Shown here: positions 27,002-35,769 of the stretch, one piece after another | How positions within the stretch are numbered: position 1 is the stretch's first letter | How the letters are laid out: every line of letters starts with the position of its first letter | Source: Mesorhizobium sp. 113-3-3 | Lineage (GTDB): Bacteria > Pseudomonadota > Alphaproteobacteria > Rhizobiales > Rhizobiaceae | DNA length: 64,000 nt | Direction: 5' to 3' | NCBI RefSeq assembly: GCF_016756495.1 | Contig: NZ_AP023243.1 | Span: 4,592,501 to 4,656,500 of the forward strand | Translations under genes and position numbers: made by a program | The notes under the pieces: model-generated | What the model was told of the DNA's origin: nothing | Databases searched by the model: none | The model's input: only the letters and a program-made list of their open reading frames with translations

Positions 27002-27463
27002 CTAACCTTGGCACACATCCACCCACTCAGCGCCGACAAGCTCAGCCATCCGCTGCGGCGCGATCCGCACCGCCGCGTTGGTGGCGCCTGCCGCGGGCAC
27101 GACCTCGTCGAACTCGCGCAGCGTCACGTCGCAGTAGACCGGCAGCGGTGACGGCAAGCCAAACGGGCAGACGCCGCCGACCGGATGGCTGGTGGCGGCG
27201 ACCACTTCCTCCGCATCCAGCATACGCGGCTTGCCGCCGAACTGGTCCTTGAACTTGCGGTTGTCCAGTCTTGCGATGCCGCTGGTGACGACCAGCATGG
27301 TGCGTTCGCCGACGCGCAGGCAGATGGTCTTGGCGATCTGCGCCGGAAGCACGCCATGCGCCTCCGCCGCCAGCGTCACCGTCGCCGAACTCGCTTGCGT
27401 GACGATGACCTCGATATCGGGCGCATGGGCGGCGAAGAAGGCGCGGACGGTTTCCAGGCTCAT
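27002..27463 (-). CDS. YbaK/ProX-type aminoacyl-tRNA deacylase
   Basis: 153 aa from the ATG at 27463; a TTG at 27484 would add seven residues. The family edits mischarged tRNAs in trans, YbaK and ProX mainly Cys- or Ala-tRNA(Pro). Key signs are a conserved Lys in QIAKTICLRVG (about 44-55), DNRKFKDQFG, and the substrate-pocket loop HPVGGVCPFGLP. The domain is full length and not fused to a synthetase. It lies 100 bases from, and convergent with, tRNA-Pro(GGG), a fitting though possibly accidental neighbour. Confidence 0.85.
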   Translation of the reverse strand: MSLETVRAFFAAHAPDIEVIVTQASSATVTLAAEAHGVLPAQIAKTICLRVGERTMLVVTSGIARLDNRKFKDQFGGKPRMLDAEEVVAATSHPVGGVCPFGLPSPLPVYCDVTLREFDEVVPAAGATNAAVRIAPQRMAELVGAEWVDVCQG

Positions 27464-27596
27464 ATCGAAAAAACCATGGTTCAACCTCGAGACACGGCAG
27501 GCGTGATTGGCGCGGATTTGGATGCCGCAGCTATAAACACGCGCGATTTGTAAATCGGCAAGCCCGGCTTGCCGGAGAACGCCATCGCATCAACAA

Positions 27597-27623
27597 GAAA
27601 CCCGCCAGGCAGGCCTTGGCGGG
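27597..27623 (-). terminator. rho-independent terminator of the XRE gene
   Basis: CCCGCCA (27601-27607) pairs with TGGCGGG (27617-27623). On the minus strand the stem is followed by TTTCTTGTT. It lies 25 bases after the stop of the XRE-family gene. Confidence 0.75.
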
Positions 27624-27647
27624 TTCACTTGCATGCCTGATTCTGGC

Positions 27648-27935
27648 CTATGCCAGGGGTCGGCCTTGCGCGGCCGGTTTCGGCGCGGCGGAGGAAGCGA
27701 TGAGAGCGTCCTGGGGCAGGCGAAGCGCGGACGCAATACGACGCAGCTTCGACGGATCGGCCGCCCGGCCGTTTTCGATGTCCTCGATCTCGCCGACCGA
27801 GAGGCCGCAAGTCAGCGAAAGCTCTTCCACGCTGTATCCGCGGGTTTCCCGCATGGCTCTGAGGGTGGTGTAATCCGGCCCGATCTCACTGGCTAACGGT
27901 TCGGAGAGGGCATGGCTTTTTGCATTGTTGGGCAT
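27648..27935 (-). CDS. XRE-family helix-turn-helix protein
   Basis: 95 aa from the ATG at 27935 (MPNNAKSHAL); an upstream in-frame extension to 28025 looks non-coding. A single Cro/CI-type helix-turn-helix covers about residues 22-75: LRAMRETRGYSVEELSLTCGLSVGEIEDIENGR. A short Ala/Pro-rich tail follows and there is no ligand or toxin-binding domain. Small XRE proteins may be stand-alone repressors or antitoxins. No toxin-like neighbour is seen, and the divergent gene encodes an exported protein that it might control. Confidence 0.8.
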   Translation of the reverse strand: MPNNAKSHALSEPLASEIGPDYTTLRAMRETRGYSVEELSLTCGLSVGEIEDIENGRAADPSKLRRIASALRLPQDALIASSAAPKPAAQGRPLA

Positions 27936-28210
27936 TGGCAACTCCGCTGGCTGAAAGAGTTTGATCAAAAATGGAGTGTTGCCTGAGACGAGCAGGAACA
28001 TGCCCGCTCGCCGGCGATTTGCCAAGAGCCAAAGGCCGTCACGCTATCGTGAACCGAGTGCCCGCGAGGCGGTCTCACGCATGCCATCAAGTTCTTTTGA
28101 ACACCCGGCACCTTTTTGCCCGAAGGTTCAGGCCCACCTGTTCGTTGTTCTGATGCGCCGGCGTGAAAACCATCCGGTCCCAGCCGGCCCGTTCCCAGAA
28201 GGATCCTGCA

Positions 28211-28825
28211 ATGAACTTCAAGACACTCATGGTCGTGCTTGGCGCGATCTCCAGCCTTTCCATTGCCGCCGTGGGCGGTGCCCAGGCGGCGGACGCGCTT
28301 CGCGTGCGCGGCACGGTGGTCAGTTTCGAGCCATCGCAGCTCACCGTCAAAACCCGCCAGGGCGATACGTCAGCGATCAAGCTCAACACCGGCTGGAAGA
28401 TATCGGGCGTCGCCAGCGCCTCGCAAAAGGACATCAAGCAGGGCGACTTCCTCGGCATCGCTTCCGTCTCGAAGGCGGATGGCGGCAGCGGCGCGCTGGA
28501 AGTGGTGATCTTCCCCGCCGCCCTGAAAGGCACCGGCGAGGGCGACCGCCCCTGGGACCTGCAGCCGAACAGCCGCATGACCAACGGCACCGTGGCCGAC
28601 GTCACCGACATAAGCGGGCGCGCCGTGACGCTGACCTACGACAACGGGCAGACCAAGAAGATTTCGATCCCCGACAGCACGCCCGTCGTGACCTTCGCCC
28701 CGGCCACGCCGGCCGATCTCAAGCCGGGTGCAACTGTCTTCGTCAACGCCCAGCGCGAGGCTGACGGGACACTGAGTTCCAGCCGCGTCGTGGTGGGAAA
28801 CAATGGCGTGATCCCGCCGATGTAG
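28211..28825 (+). CDS. exported protein, DUF5666-like
   Basis: 204 aa from the ATG at 28211. Sec signal peptide with cleavage near AQAADA (about residue 27). The mature part has two similar beta-rich repeats: RVRGTVVSFEPSQLTVKTRQG early, and MTNGTVADVTDISGRAVTLTYDNG later, each like the DUF5666 OB-type unit that asks what a modification does to a value. Function unknown; probably a periplasmic protein. Similar genes are sometimes labelled metal ABC transporter permease in databases, which the sequence contradicts because there is no membrane domain beyond the signal. Confidence 0.7.
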   Translation: MNFKTLMVVLGAISSLSIAAVGGAQAADALRVRGTVVSFEPSQLTVKTRQGDTSAIKLNTGWKISGVASASQKDIKQGDFLGIASVSKADGGSGALEVVIFPAALKGTGEGDRPWDLQPNSRMTNGTVADVTDISGRAVTLTYDNGQTKKISIPDSTPVVTFAPATPADLKPGATVFVNAQREADGTLSSSRVVVGNNGVIPPM

Positions 28826-29019
28826 CCAAACTAGCGGCAACAGCCGGCTTTTCGGCCTTCACAATGAAGTGTTGGGAAGCCGGCTCTCCGGAAACACCCC
28901 GGAAACAAAATTCTACAATCGGGAAATACTGACGAAAAAAATCAGGAGCGTAATTCCATTCGCGGCGATCGGGCCATGACCCGATTTTAAGATCCGCCGG
29001 CGAAAGAAGGAAACGATCC

Positions 29020-29217
29020 ATGAAGAAGTCCCTCCTCTCGGCCCTCGGGCTTGCAGTTGCACTCGCTTTCACGGCGCCGGTCATCGGCGCGACGAGCGCC
29101 GATGCGGCCCCGATGGCAAAGCATCATCGTCATCACCGCGTCCATCATCATCATGTTCGTCATCACCGCGTTCACCACCACGTTCATCACCGCCACCACG
29201 TGAAGAAGGCCTACTAA
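29020..29217 (+). CDS. small exported histidine-rich protein
   Basis: 65 aa. Signal peptide of about 30 residues (MKKSLLSALGLAVALAF onward, Ala-x-Ala near ADAAP), leaving a mature peptide of some 35 residues, of which more than half are His, in repeated HHRHHRVHHHH-type units with interspersed Arg and Val. A good AAGGA ribosome site sits just before the ATG. Such peptides can bind Ni, Zn, Cu or Co in the periplasm, but no function is proven. No metal transporter gene is next to it. Low-complexity composition means homology searches will be unreliable. Confidence 0.75.
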   Translation: MKKSLLSALGLAVALAFTAPVIGATSADAAPMAKHHRHHRVHHHHVRHHRVHHHVHHRHHVKKAY

Positions 29218-29230
29218 GTACGAACTTCCA

Positions 29231-29276
29231 AGGAGAAGACCCGCCTTGGCTCCTTGTTCAAGGCAGGTCTTCTCCT
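29231..29276. other. long hairpin after the His-rich gene
   Basis: AGGAGAAGACCCGCCTTG (29231-29248) pairs with CAAGGCAGGTCTTCTCCT (29259-29276) with one C-A mismatch, around a ten-base loop. It begins 14 bases after the stop. Neither strand has a T run after the stem, so it is not a standard terminator; it may protect the short mRNA or be part of an RNA element. Confidence 0.7.
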
Positions 29277-29749
29277 GGTGTGGAGCGCCAAGCCGGGCGC
29301 GAGGCGTTCGCGAACAGGGCCAGCTATTCCGATGACGGCCAAGCCCGATATCGCCTGAACAGACCGCATTGTCCTGTCGGTCGCGCGATTGCAGCCCACG
29401 CCGCCCCTTGTCGCGCGATTTTTCCTGAAGCTGGGCCATCTTCCCAATCCCGCCGCGCCCGTGCGCTCACCATGAGCCGCGCCACCTGCCCCGAGATCGC
29501 CATGCCGGAACGCCCTGGTGCGGCCGCGGCGCTGCCGACACCCCCTGCGGGGTTGCTGACCGGTCGCGGTAAGGCCAAACCATGGCTGCGCGGGATGACA
29601 GGGCATGGCTGATATCGCCGGCTCGCAATGCCCCGGCCCGAGGGCGCGCATTTTTTTCGCGCCCGCATGAACCTTTCCTTCTCGGACCTCACTAAGCCTG
29701 CATGGACGCCAGCAAGGCGATCCCCAATCCAACGGAAGGACATGCAGAA
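29277..29749. other. 473-base stretch without a convincing gene
   Basis: Reading frames here (for example plus strand 29280-29612, rich in Arg, Ala and Pro) have no recognisable domain, signal or ribosome site and look like GC-driven open frames. A hairpin GGGCGCG (29642-29648) with CGCGCCC (29658-29664) around a T-rich loop lies about 85 bases before the next gene, possibly in its leader. Nothing else is clear; a small RNA cannot be excluded. Confidence 0.5.
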
Positions 29750-30028
29750 ATGACCAACATCTCGAACTTCAAGCGCCTCTCGCTCGCCGCCGCCGTCGCC
29801 ATTTCGGCGATCGGCTCGATGTCGATGACGAATTCGGCTTTCGCCAACGGCACGCACCCCACCGGTGACGGCGGCGCGGTCTGCAAGGGCGCAGGCCACT
29901 GTCTGGTCCTCTCGATCGAGTGCAAGGGCACCTATACGGACGCCACCGACAAGAATGGCACGGTCTATGGCAAATGCAGCCAGACCGCGCAGGTTTCGCC
30001 GCAGGGCAAGATCAAGCTCGCGAAATAA
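29750..30028 (+). CDS. small exported four-cysteine protein, unknown function
   Basis: 92 aa from the ATG at 29750. Signal peptide with cleavage near AFANG (about residue 33). The mature protein of about 60 residues holds four cysteines (VCKGAGHC, then ECKG, then KCSQ), enough for two disulfides in the periplasm. I recognise no family. It stands alone between a long non-coding stretch and a strong terminator, so it is a single-gene transcript. Confidence 0.7.
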   Translation: MTNISNFKRLSLAAAVAISAIGSMSMTNSAFANGTHPTGDGGAVCKGAGHCLVLSIECKGTYTDATDKNGTVYGKCSQTAQVSPQGKIKLAK

Positions 30029-30045
30029 CCACCGGACAGCAACGG

Positions 30046-30084
30046 AAATGGCGGCTCGCCCTTCGGGGTCGCCGCCATTTTTCT
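30046..30084 (+). terminator. rho-independent terminator
   Basis: AAATGGCGGC and GCCGCCATTT form the base of a strong stem, with a second small stem of CGCCC/GGGTCG character inside, then TTTCTT. It starts 17 bases after the stop of the four-cysteine protein gene. Confidence 0.85.
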
Positions 30085-30120
30085 TGATTGAGTTCCTCGT
30101 CTTATGATCGAGAGGGCTTC

Positions 30121-30426
30121 TCAGCGCCTGCTGAACAGCAGGCTGGCGACAAGGCCGAGCACCACAAGGCCTACTGCTGCGGCCGCCGCCGGATGGTCGC
30201 GCGCCGATTTCTCGATCACCCTGCCTTGTCTACGGATTGCCGGCATCGCATCGCGAAGACGACCCGCAAGATCGGAATATGTGTCGAGCGCGGCATCGCG
30301 GCCGTCTTCGTAGTAAGCGCCACCCCGCCTCGACACCGCTCTGCGCAACGCCGCGAGTTCCGTCGAGAGGGCCGCGACCTGCTTTTCGAGGTCGATGTCC
30401 GAAAGGGTCGAAAATGATGCCATCAT
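30121..30426 (-). CDS. membrane-anchored DUF883 (ElaB/YqjD)-like protein
   Basis: 101 aa, starting at two adjacent ATG codons. The N-terminal 70 residues are helical and charged (LEKQVAALSTELAALRRAVS suggests coiled coil). The C terminus is a single membrane helix after KSARDHPAAAAAVG and ends in SRR, the layout of ElaB/YqjD-type proteins. In E. coli these anchor stationary-phase ribosomes to the inner membrane and are stress-controlled. A perfect EcfG-type promoter precedes the gene, in agreement with a stress role. Family assignment rests on architecture. Confidence 0.65.
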   Translation of the reverse strand: MMASFSTLSDIDLEKQVAALSTELAALRRAVSRRGGAYYEDGRDAALDTYSDLAGRLRDAMPAIRRQGRVIEKSARDHPAAAAAVGLVVLGLVASLLFSRR

Positions 30427-30456
30427 GCGTTTCCTTAGTCTTGCAGAAGGAAACGT

Positions 30457-30481
30457 AACGCCTCACCCCATGGCGGGTTCC
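30457..30481 (-). promoter_or_regulatory. EcfG (general stress sigma factor) promoter
   Basis: On the minus strand GGAAC (30481-30477), 16 bases, then CGTT (30460-30457). This is an exact match to the alphaproteobacterial EcfG consensus GGAAC-N16/17-CGTT. It lies about 30 bases before the ATG of the DUF883-like gene and outside any coding sequence. Confidence 0.8.
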
Positions 30482-30514
30482 GGTCTCGAGGCTTCAAAGT
30501 GCGTCTTGCCGCGC

Positions 30515-31054
30515 TCAGCGCACCTGGTCAAGCAGGCGCTTGCATTCCAGGAGGTCGAACAGCGCCTCCTGCAGCAGAGCGCGATTGTCGCGCGAGAGTT
30601 TCGACGCGTCCGGCTGAACCGGACCTTCCTCGTCGCTCTTGCCCAGGCCAAAAAAGCGGCGGCTGGGCTTGACCCTTGGCTGGCCAACCAGCTCATCATC
30701 ACCGCCGCGCGGCTGCGCCGCCGGCGTCAGCGGCACTTGGTCGGCCTGCTTTCGTTGCGAGATCGCCTCTACGGCGGCCATGTCGCCATTGCCGATGGCA
30801 ACCAGGAAATGATTGCCGTTCTCGCGCAGCAGCTTCTGCACGCCCTTGATCGTGTAGCCCTGGTCGTAGAGCATGTGGCGGATGCCCTTGATCAGTTCGA
30901 CATCCTGCGGCCGGTAATAGCGGCGGCCGCCGCCGCGCTTCATCGGCTTGATCTGGTTGAAGCGTGTCTCCCAGAAGCGCAGCACATGCTGTGGCAGGTC
31001 GAGGTCTTCGGCGACCTCGCTGATGGTGCGGAAGGCGTCAGGGCTCTTGTCCAT
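30515..31054 (-). CDS. MerR-family transcriptional regulator
   Basis: 179 aa from the ATG at 31054; a GTG at 31069 is also possible, but a GAGGA ribosome site sits correctly for the ATG. The N-terminal winged helix is typical: [24 protein letters not shown], then the wing [15 protein letters not shown]. The C-terminal half is variable and has no metal-binding cysteines, so it is not a metal sensor of the MerR/CueR type. It follows ihfA in the plsX-fabH-ihfA-merR order kept across Rhizobiales. Its targets are unknown. Confidence 0.9.
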   Translation of the reverse strand: MDKSPDAFRTISEVAEDLDLPQHVLRFWETRFNQIKPMKRGGGRRYYRPQDVELIKGIRHMLYDQGYTIKGVQKLLRENGNHFLVAIGNGDMAAVEAISQRKQADQVPLTPAAQPRGGDDELVGQPRVKPSRRFFGLGKSDEEGPVQPDASKLSRDNRALLQEALFDLLECKRLLDQVR

Positions 31055-31072
31055 GGGCGAAATCCTCACGCT

Positions 31073-31111
31073 GGAGCGTGATCCGGAACGGTCTTCAGCG
31101 AGATCATGCTC
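31073..31111. repeat. possible Rhizobiales palindromic repeat
   Basis: GGAGCGTGATC and GATCATGCTC form imperfect, partly wobble-paired arms between merR and ihfA, followed by a further small inverted repeat (TTCCAT/AATGGA). The sequence resembles dispersed intergenic repeats of rhizobia, but only one copy of this type is visible here. Confidence 0.35.
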
Positions 31112-31264
31112 ACAAAGAGAAGCTCATTCCATTTGCGCGGAATGGATCATACGCGGAACACCAATCCGGCCATGCTGCCGAATCGGGCCTTATTTCAGCG
31201 GTTTGTGAAGCAATATTCAAGCCCGGCGTGATGGCGGGGCCGGTTTTCAACCGTACAATGAAGG

Positions 31265-31588
31265 CTATTTGCCACCCTTGGCCTTGCTGTTCTGGTGCGA
31301 GCGCAAAATGCGGTTCTTCAGCACGTTGGACGATTTGAACGTCATCACCCGGCGCGGCAGGATCGGCACCTCTTCGCCGGTCTTGGGATTGCGCCCGATG
31401 CGCTCGTTCTTGGAGCGGACATGGAACGTCGCGAAAGACGACAGCTTTACCGTCTCGCCACGCACGATGGCTTCGCAGATTTCGTCCAGCACGGCTTCGA
31501 CCAGTTCGGCGGATTCAGTGCGCGACAGGCCGACCTTTCGGTAGACAGCCTCCGCCAGGTCGGCACGCGTAAGTGTCTTTCCCCCCAT
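31265..31588 (-). CDS. ihfA: integration host factor subunit alpha
   Basis: 107 aa. IHF bends DNA by about 160 degrees as an alpha-beta heterodimer and acts in recombination, replication and sigma54 promoters. The start [19 protein letters not shown], the central [21 protein letters not shown] arm with the intercalating Pro, and [20 protein letters not shown] are all standard. A short basic tail ends in KGGK. Located between merR and fabH, as usual in the order. Confidence 0.97.
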   Translation of the reverse strand: MGGKTLTRADLAEAVYRKVGLSRTESAELVEAVLDEICEAIVRGETVKLSSFATFHVRSKNERIGRNPKTGEEVPILPRRVMTFKSSNVLKNRILRSHQNSKAKGGK

Positions 31589-31690
31589 GCGACCGTCCCA
31601 TCAGTTCAAAACGTAAAATCGGCACAACAACGGCAGAGCCTAAGTAATTGATCCGGCAAGGTCAAGGACCGAAACCGAGCCGTTTGGCAC

Positions 31691-32662
31691 TTACCAGCGA
31701 ACCAGAACGGCGCCCCAGGTGAAGCCGCCGCCCATCGCTTCCAGGAGGACGAGGTCGCCCTTCTTGATGCGGCCATCGGCAACGGCCACCGACAGTGCCA
31801 GCGGCACGGAAGCAGCCGAGGTGTTACCGTGCAAATCGACCGTAACCACCACCTTTTGCTCTGCTATCCCGAGCTTCTTGGCGGATGCGTCAATAATTCG
31901 TTTATTGGCCTGGTGCGGCACGAACCAGTCGAGGTCATCGGCCGTTATGCCGGCGGCCGAGAAGGTCGCCTCGATGACGTCGGTGATCATGCCGACCGCA
32001 TGCTTGAAGACTTCGCGGCCTTCCATCCTGAGATGACCGACCGTTCCCGTGGTCGACGGCCCGCCGTCGACGAAAAGCTTGTCCTTGTGCACGCCGTCGG
32101 AGCGCAAGCTGGCGGCCAGGACACCGTGGTCGGCAATCGTGCCGGCCCCCTCGCCCGCCTCCAGGACAAGTGCGCCGGCGCCATCGCCGAACAGCACACA
32201 GGTCGAGCGGTCGCTCCAGTCGAGAATGCGCGAGAATGTTTCCGAACCGATCACCAGCACACGTTTGGCCAGGCCGCCGCGAATGTAGAGGTCGGCTGTC
32301 GTCACCGCATAGACAAAGCCCGAGCACACAGCCTGCATGTCGAAGGCAAAGCCGTGATGCATGCCGAGCCGGTTCTGGATCTCGACCGCAGTGGCCGGAA
32401 ATGTGTTGTTGGGCGTCGACGTCGCCAGCACGATCAGGTCGATGTCGTCCGGCGTCAGCCCGGCATTGGCAAGCGCGGCGCGGGCCGCGGCCTCTCCGAG
32501 CGAAGCCGTCGTCTCGTCGTCGGCCGCGATATGGCGCTGGCGGATGCCGGTACGCTGGGCGATCCACTCATCCGATGTCTCAACCATGCCCTCGAAATCG
32601 GCATTCTTCATGATGCGGCGGGGCAGCGCGGCGCCCGTGCCGCGCACGACTGATCTGATCAA
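31691..32662 (-). CDS. fabH: beta-ketoacyl-ACP synthase III
   Basis: 323 aa, TTG start at 32662 preceded by AGGAAAG, ten bases after plsX. It condenses acetyl-CoA with malonyl-ACP to start fatty acid synthesis. The Cys-His-Asn triad is visible: [10 protein letters not shown] (about Cys113), VPHQANKRI (His) and LHGNTSAAS (Asn). The C-terminal [13 protein letters not shown] is the family ending. It is co-transcribed with plsX. Confidence 0.97.
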   Translation of the reverse strand: MIRSVVRGTGAALPRRIMKNADFEGMVETSDEWIAQRTGIRQRHIAADDETTASLGEAAARAALANAGLTPDDIDLIVLATSTPNNTFPATAVEIQNRLGMHHGFAFDMQAVCSGFVYAVTTADLYIRGGLAKRVLVIGSETFSRILDWSDRSTCVLFGDGAGALVLEAGEGAGTIADHGVLAASLRSDGVHKDKLFVDGGPSTTGTVGHLRMEGREVFKHAVGMITDVIEATFSAAGITADDLDWFVPHQANKRIIDASAKKLGIAEQKVVVTVDLHGNTSAASVPLALSVAVADGRIKKGDLVLLEAMGGGFTWGAVLVRW

Positions 32663-32671
32663 AGTTCTTTC

Positions 32672-33742
32672 CTATTCCTTCGCGTCGGTAACGACGTCGG
32701 ATTTCCGGGATGACAGGGCATGCGGGTTGCGCGCATGAAACAGGTCCAGGTCGGCTTCGATGCGGTCGAGCAGATTGTTGCGCACCATGTCGTAGCCGAG
32801 CTCGATCGCCGCGGCAAAACCATCGGAATCGGCACCACCATGGCTTTTGACCACAATGCCGTTCAGCCCCAGGAAGACGCCGCCATTGGAGCGGCCGACA
32901 TCCATCTTTTCGCGCAGGCGATCAAACGCGCCCTTGGCGAAGACATAGCCGATCTTGGCCATCAGCGTGCGGCTCATCGCGGCGCGCAGATAACCTGCGA
33001 TCTGGCGCGCGGTGCCTTCCGCGGTCTTCAACGCGATGTTGCCGGCGAAGCCTTCCGTCACCACCACGTCGACCGTGCCCTTGCCGATATCGTCGCCTTC
33101 GACGAAGCCATGATAGTTCATCGAGGCCATGTTGGCCTCGCGCAGCATGCGCCCTGCCTCCTTGACCTCTTCCTGGCCCTTGATCTCTTCGACGCCGACA
33201 TTGAGCAGGCCGACGGTGGGCCGGGCGACACCGAATACGGAGCGCGCCATGCCGGTGCCCAGAATGGCAAAATCAATGAGCTGGTGCGCATCGGCGCCAA
33301 TGGTGGCGCCGACGTCCAGAACCACGCTTTCGCCGCGCAATGTCGGCCACAATGCCGCGATCGCCGGGCGATCGATGGTGGCCATGGTGCGCAGGCAGAA
33401 TTTCGACATCGCCATCAGGGCGCCGGTGTTGCCGGCAGAGATGCAGGCATCCGCGGCGCCCGACTTGACCGCTTCGACCGCCTTCCACATCGACGACTTC
33501 CACCGGCCGTGGCGCAAGGCCTGGCTGGGTTTGTCGTCCATCCTGACCGCGACCTCGCAATGGAAGAATTCGCTCACCTCGGCCAATTTGGGGAACTTGG
33601 CCAGTTCGGGGCGCACAAGCTCCTCACGCCCGTAGATGACGAAGCGGATGTCGGGACGGCGAGTCGCGACCGTCATGAGCGCCGGAATGACCACGGCTGG
33701 TCCGTGATCGCCGCCCATGGCATCGATGGAAATCCTGATCAC
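32672..33742 (-). CDS. plsX: phosphate acyltransferase PlsX
   Basis: 356 aa, GTG start at 33742. PlsX makes acyl phosphate from acyl-ACP for phospholipid synthesis, a peripheral membrane enzyme. Signature regions: [12 protein letters not shown] at the N terminus, [15 protein letters not shown], and [17 protein letters not shown]. Rhizobiales order DUF177-plsX-fabH is kept, and the short distance to fabH implies one transcript. Confidence 0.97.
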   Translation of the reverse strand: MIRISIDAMGGDHGPAVVIPALMTVATRRPDIRFVIYGREELVRPELAKFPKLAEVSEFFHCEVAVRMDDKPSQALRHGRWKSSMWKAVEAVKSGAADACISAGNTGALMAMSKFCLRTMATIDRPAIAALWPTLRGESVVLDVGATIGADAHQLIDFAILGTGMARSVFGVARPTVGLLNVGVEEIKGQEEVKEAGRMLREANMASMNYHGFVEGDDIGKGTVDVVVTEGFAGNIALKTAEGTARQIAGYLRAAMSRTLMAKIGYVFAKGAFDRLREKMDVGRSNGGVFLGLNGIVVKSHGGADSDGFAAAIELGYDMVRNNLLDRIEADLDLFHARNPHALSSRKSDVVTDAKE

Positions 33743-33855
33743 GCGGTATTCATCTCACGGTTATGCGGCAGGTCGCTTTAGTGATCGCGAAGGTTCGGCG
33801 AAAATAGCGGTTTTGGGTTTTCACACAACCGACTTTTCCGTCGCGGGCGAGGTTT

Positions 33856-34404
33856 TCAGGATTTTCCCAGCAGGGATCGCAGTTTTTGCTGAAATTCATT
33901 CTCCACCGCATTGGTCTCACCGCCTGTGTCCAGCGACGCGCCCGGCTTGCGCGGATAGGGGTCGATCGCCAATGCGAAGAACTGTTCGGCAAGGGCCCCG
34001 ACATCGATGGTGTCGCCGGAGAAGGTTTCGGGACTGTCGGGGCCGTCCGCATCGAGCAGGATCTCGCCGCCGCCTTCAAACCCCTGCCGTCCAAGCTTGG
34101 AATCCTCCGGCAGCAGCAGCGCCTCGACCGGCTCGTCGATATGCGCCGCGACAGGATCGAGCGTGACGATGCAGGCCTGCGTAATATCGGCCTCGACACG
34201 GCCGCTGACCTTGACGCCATTGCGCTTCCAGGAGGCCACGAGAAGTTCGGCGCGATAGGCTTCGACCGACAGCAGCCCGTGTTCCTCGGCGAGCGCCGCA
34301 CGCTGGGCGGCGTCGGCCTCGATCACCACCGGCAGGCCCTTTTGCGGCAGACGGGCGACGTTCGCGAAAAAGGAAACCGGGCTTCGCGGATCAGCATGTT
34401 TCAT
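33856..34404 (-). CDS. DUF177 (YceD-family) protein
   Basis: 182 aa from the ATG at 34404, which overlaps the stop of the upstream chaperone gene by one base (TGATG). The family, YceD/DUF177, is linked in many bacteria to 23S rRNA accumulation and stands next to rpmF-plsX. Visible pattern: VEADITQACIVTLDPVAAHIDEPV, in which the conserved Cys-x-x-T region lies, and the acidic region GETNAVENEFQQKLRSLL at the end. No rpmF lies here, as expected in alphaproteobacteria. Confidence 0.88.
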   Translation of the reverse strand: MKHADPRSPVSFFANVARLPQKGLPVVIEADAAQRAALAEEHGLLSVEAYRAELLVASWKRNGVKVSGRVEADITQACIVTLDPVAAHIDEPVEALLLPEDSKLGRQGFEGGGEILLDADGPDSPETFSGDTIDVGALAEQFFALAIDPYPRKPGASLDTGGETNAVENEFQQKLRSLLGKS

Positions 34405-34949
34405 CAAGCACCTCCCTTGGCGAGCGGAAACACCGCCGTGCCGGAAACGATCGATTCGGACGGCTGCGCGGCCAGCTGCCGGCAGGCGTCGGCGACATAA
34501 TCGGCCAATTGCGACGCCTCCGACCATGTGCCGGCATCGGGCCGGACATTGCGGGCAAGTGCCGCGGTCAGCCCGTCGCGATCGTTTCTTTCCAGCGCAT
34601 CATCATAGGCGGCGGTGCGACCATAGAACATCTTCGCCAGTTTTTTCATGCGCTTGGGCACGCCGACATCGCCAATGCCCAGCTCCCGCAGCGAATGATC
34701 GACGTCGAGAAAGAACTCGTCGATCAGCACCTGAGCGATCTCCTGCGCCACGCCGCCCTCGCCACGCAAGCGGTGCTGGAACAGGAACATATGCAGCGAA
34801 AGCATCTCGAAACGGCCGAGCGGCGTGTCCGGCACATTCCAGTGGGAATAAAATACAGTCTGCCGCGCCGCCGCCACGATTTGTGCGTAAAGCGCGTCCG
34901 TGATGGCGCGGTTGGCGTGGCGTTCGCGACCAAAAAGGCGCTGGAACAT
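34404..34949 (-). CDS. ubiquinol-cytochrome c chaperone (CBP3 family)
   Basis: 181 aa from the ATG at 34949 (MFQRLFGRE). The family assists cytochrome b assembly into the bc1 complex. Typical segments are QTVFYSHWNVPDTPLGRFEMLSLH and the RMKKLAKMFYGRTAAYD region, with the acidic helical end. It is divergent from bamE and overlaps DUF177 by a base, forming the first gene of the leftward block. The divergent promoters must share the roughly 110 bases to the bamE start. Confidence 0.9.
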   Translation of the reverse strand: MFQRLFGRERHANRAITDALYAQIVAAARQTVFYSHWNVPDTPLGRFEMLSLHMFLFQHRLRGEGGVAQEIAQVLIDEFFLDVDHSLRELGIGDVGVPKRMKKLAKMFYGRTAAYDDALERNDRDGLTAALARNVRPDAGTWSEASQLADYVADACRQLAAQPSESIVSGTAVFPLAKGGA

Positions 34950-35064
34950 GGGGATGGTCTCCCGGGGACCGTTTGTTGAATTGGCCTTGTTGCATCGGCA
35001 GGCAAGCTGGTTTACCGGTTTTGCGGCCCAGCGCAAGTTGCGGCGATATAATGGAGAATTGTTG

Positions 35065-35580
35065 TTGCGCGCGCTGAATTTCAAGTCGACCTTCTCGTCC
35101 AGGCCTGCCGGCGCGATCTCGCTGCTGCTCGTCGTTTCGGCGCTTTCGGCCTGTCACACCAACAAGATGATCGGCGACCTCAATCCGAGCGAGACGTTCA
35201 CGCAAGGTTATGTCTACGACCAGCAGGCCGTCGATTCGGTGCCGGTCGGTTCCAGCCGCGAGCAGGTGCTTCTGGCGCTTGGCACGCCGTCGACCACGGC
35301 GACCTTCGACAACGAGGCGTTTTACTACATTACGCAAACGCGCAAGCGCTATGTCGCCTTCGACAAGCCCAGGCTCGTCGACCAGAAGGTTCTCGCGGTC
35401 TATTTCGGCGCTGATGGCCGCGTCACCCAGATCGCCAATTACGGCATGAAGGACGGCAAGATCTTCGACTTCATCTCGCGCACCACGCCGACTGGCGGCA
35501 AGGACCAGAACTTCCTCAGCCAGATCATCAACGGCGCCAGCAAGCTGGCGCCCGGCATCCCCGGCGGCGGCACTCCCTGA
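35065..35580 (+). CDS. bamE: outer membrane assembly lipoprotein BamE
   Basis: 171 aa if started at the third of three consecutive TTG codons (35059, 35062, 35065), which is the best spaced from GGAGA at 35053-35057; the exact start is uncertain and no ATG is suitable. A lipoprotein signal ends LSAC with the lipidated Cys about residue 30. The SmpA/OmlA domain follows: GYVYDQQAVDSVPVGSSREQVLLALGTPS and FYYITQTR. BamE belongs to the BAM complex that inserts outer membrane beta-barrels. It is divergent from the bc1 chaperone, a known order in Rhizobiales. Confidence 0.9.
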   Translation: MRALNFKSTFSSRPAGAISLLLVVSALSACHTNKMIGDLNPSETFTQGYVYDQQAVDSVPVGSSREQVLLALGTPSTTATFDNEAFYYITQTRKRYVAFDKPRLVDQKVLAVYFGADGRVTQIANYGMKDGKIFDFISRTTPTGGKDQNFLSQIINGASKLAPGIPGGGTP

Positions 35581-35630
35581 TCATCAGATCCTGCTTCCCC
35601 CTGGGAAGCTGCACCATCTCAGGCGACCAA

Positions 35631-35660
35631 AAGCCCGTGGGAGCGATCTCACGGGTTTTT
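35631..35660 (+). terminator. rho-independent terminator of bamE
   Basis: CCCGTGGGA (35634-35642) pairs with TCTCACGGG (35647-35655) around a GCGA tetraloop, with one G-T pair, and a T5 run follows. Confidence 0.88.
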
Positions 35661-35714
35661 GTTTGGCCAAGGCGAGCGCGGCTTGCCAGCAATGGAGCGA
35701 GCCCCGGAGCCAAA

Positions 35715-35750
35715 CAAAAAACCCGCGGGGATTGCTCCCCGCAGGCTTTG
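35715..35750 (-). terminator. rho-independent terminator of hppA
   Basis: On the minus strand CCTGCGGGG, an AGCAAT loop and CCCCGCGGG are followed by a T6 run. It begins 20 bases after the hppA stop and lies back to back with the bamE terminator. Confidence 0.88.
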
Positions 35751-35769
35751 TCTAACGGCCAGGCTGCGT

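Noticed and set aside
29280..29612. Plus-strand frame of 110 codons
   Set aside because: Arg/Ala/Pro-rich with no domain, ribosome site or signal, in a very GC-rich region; probably not coding.
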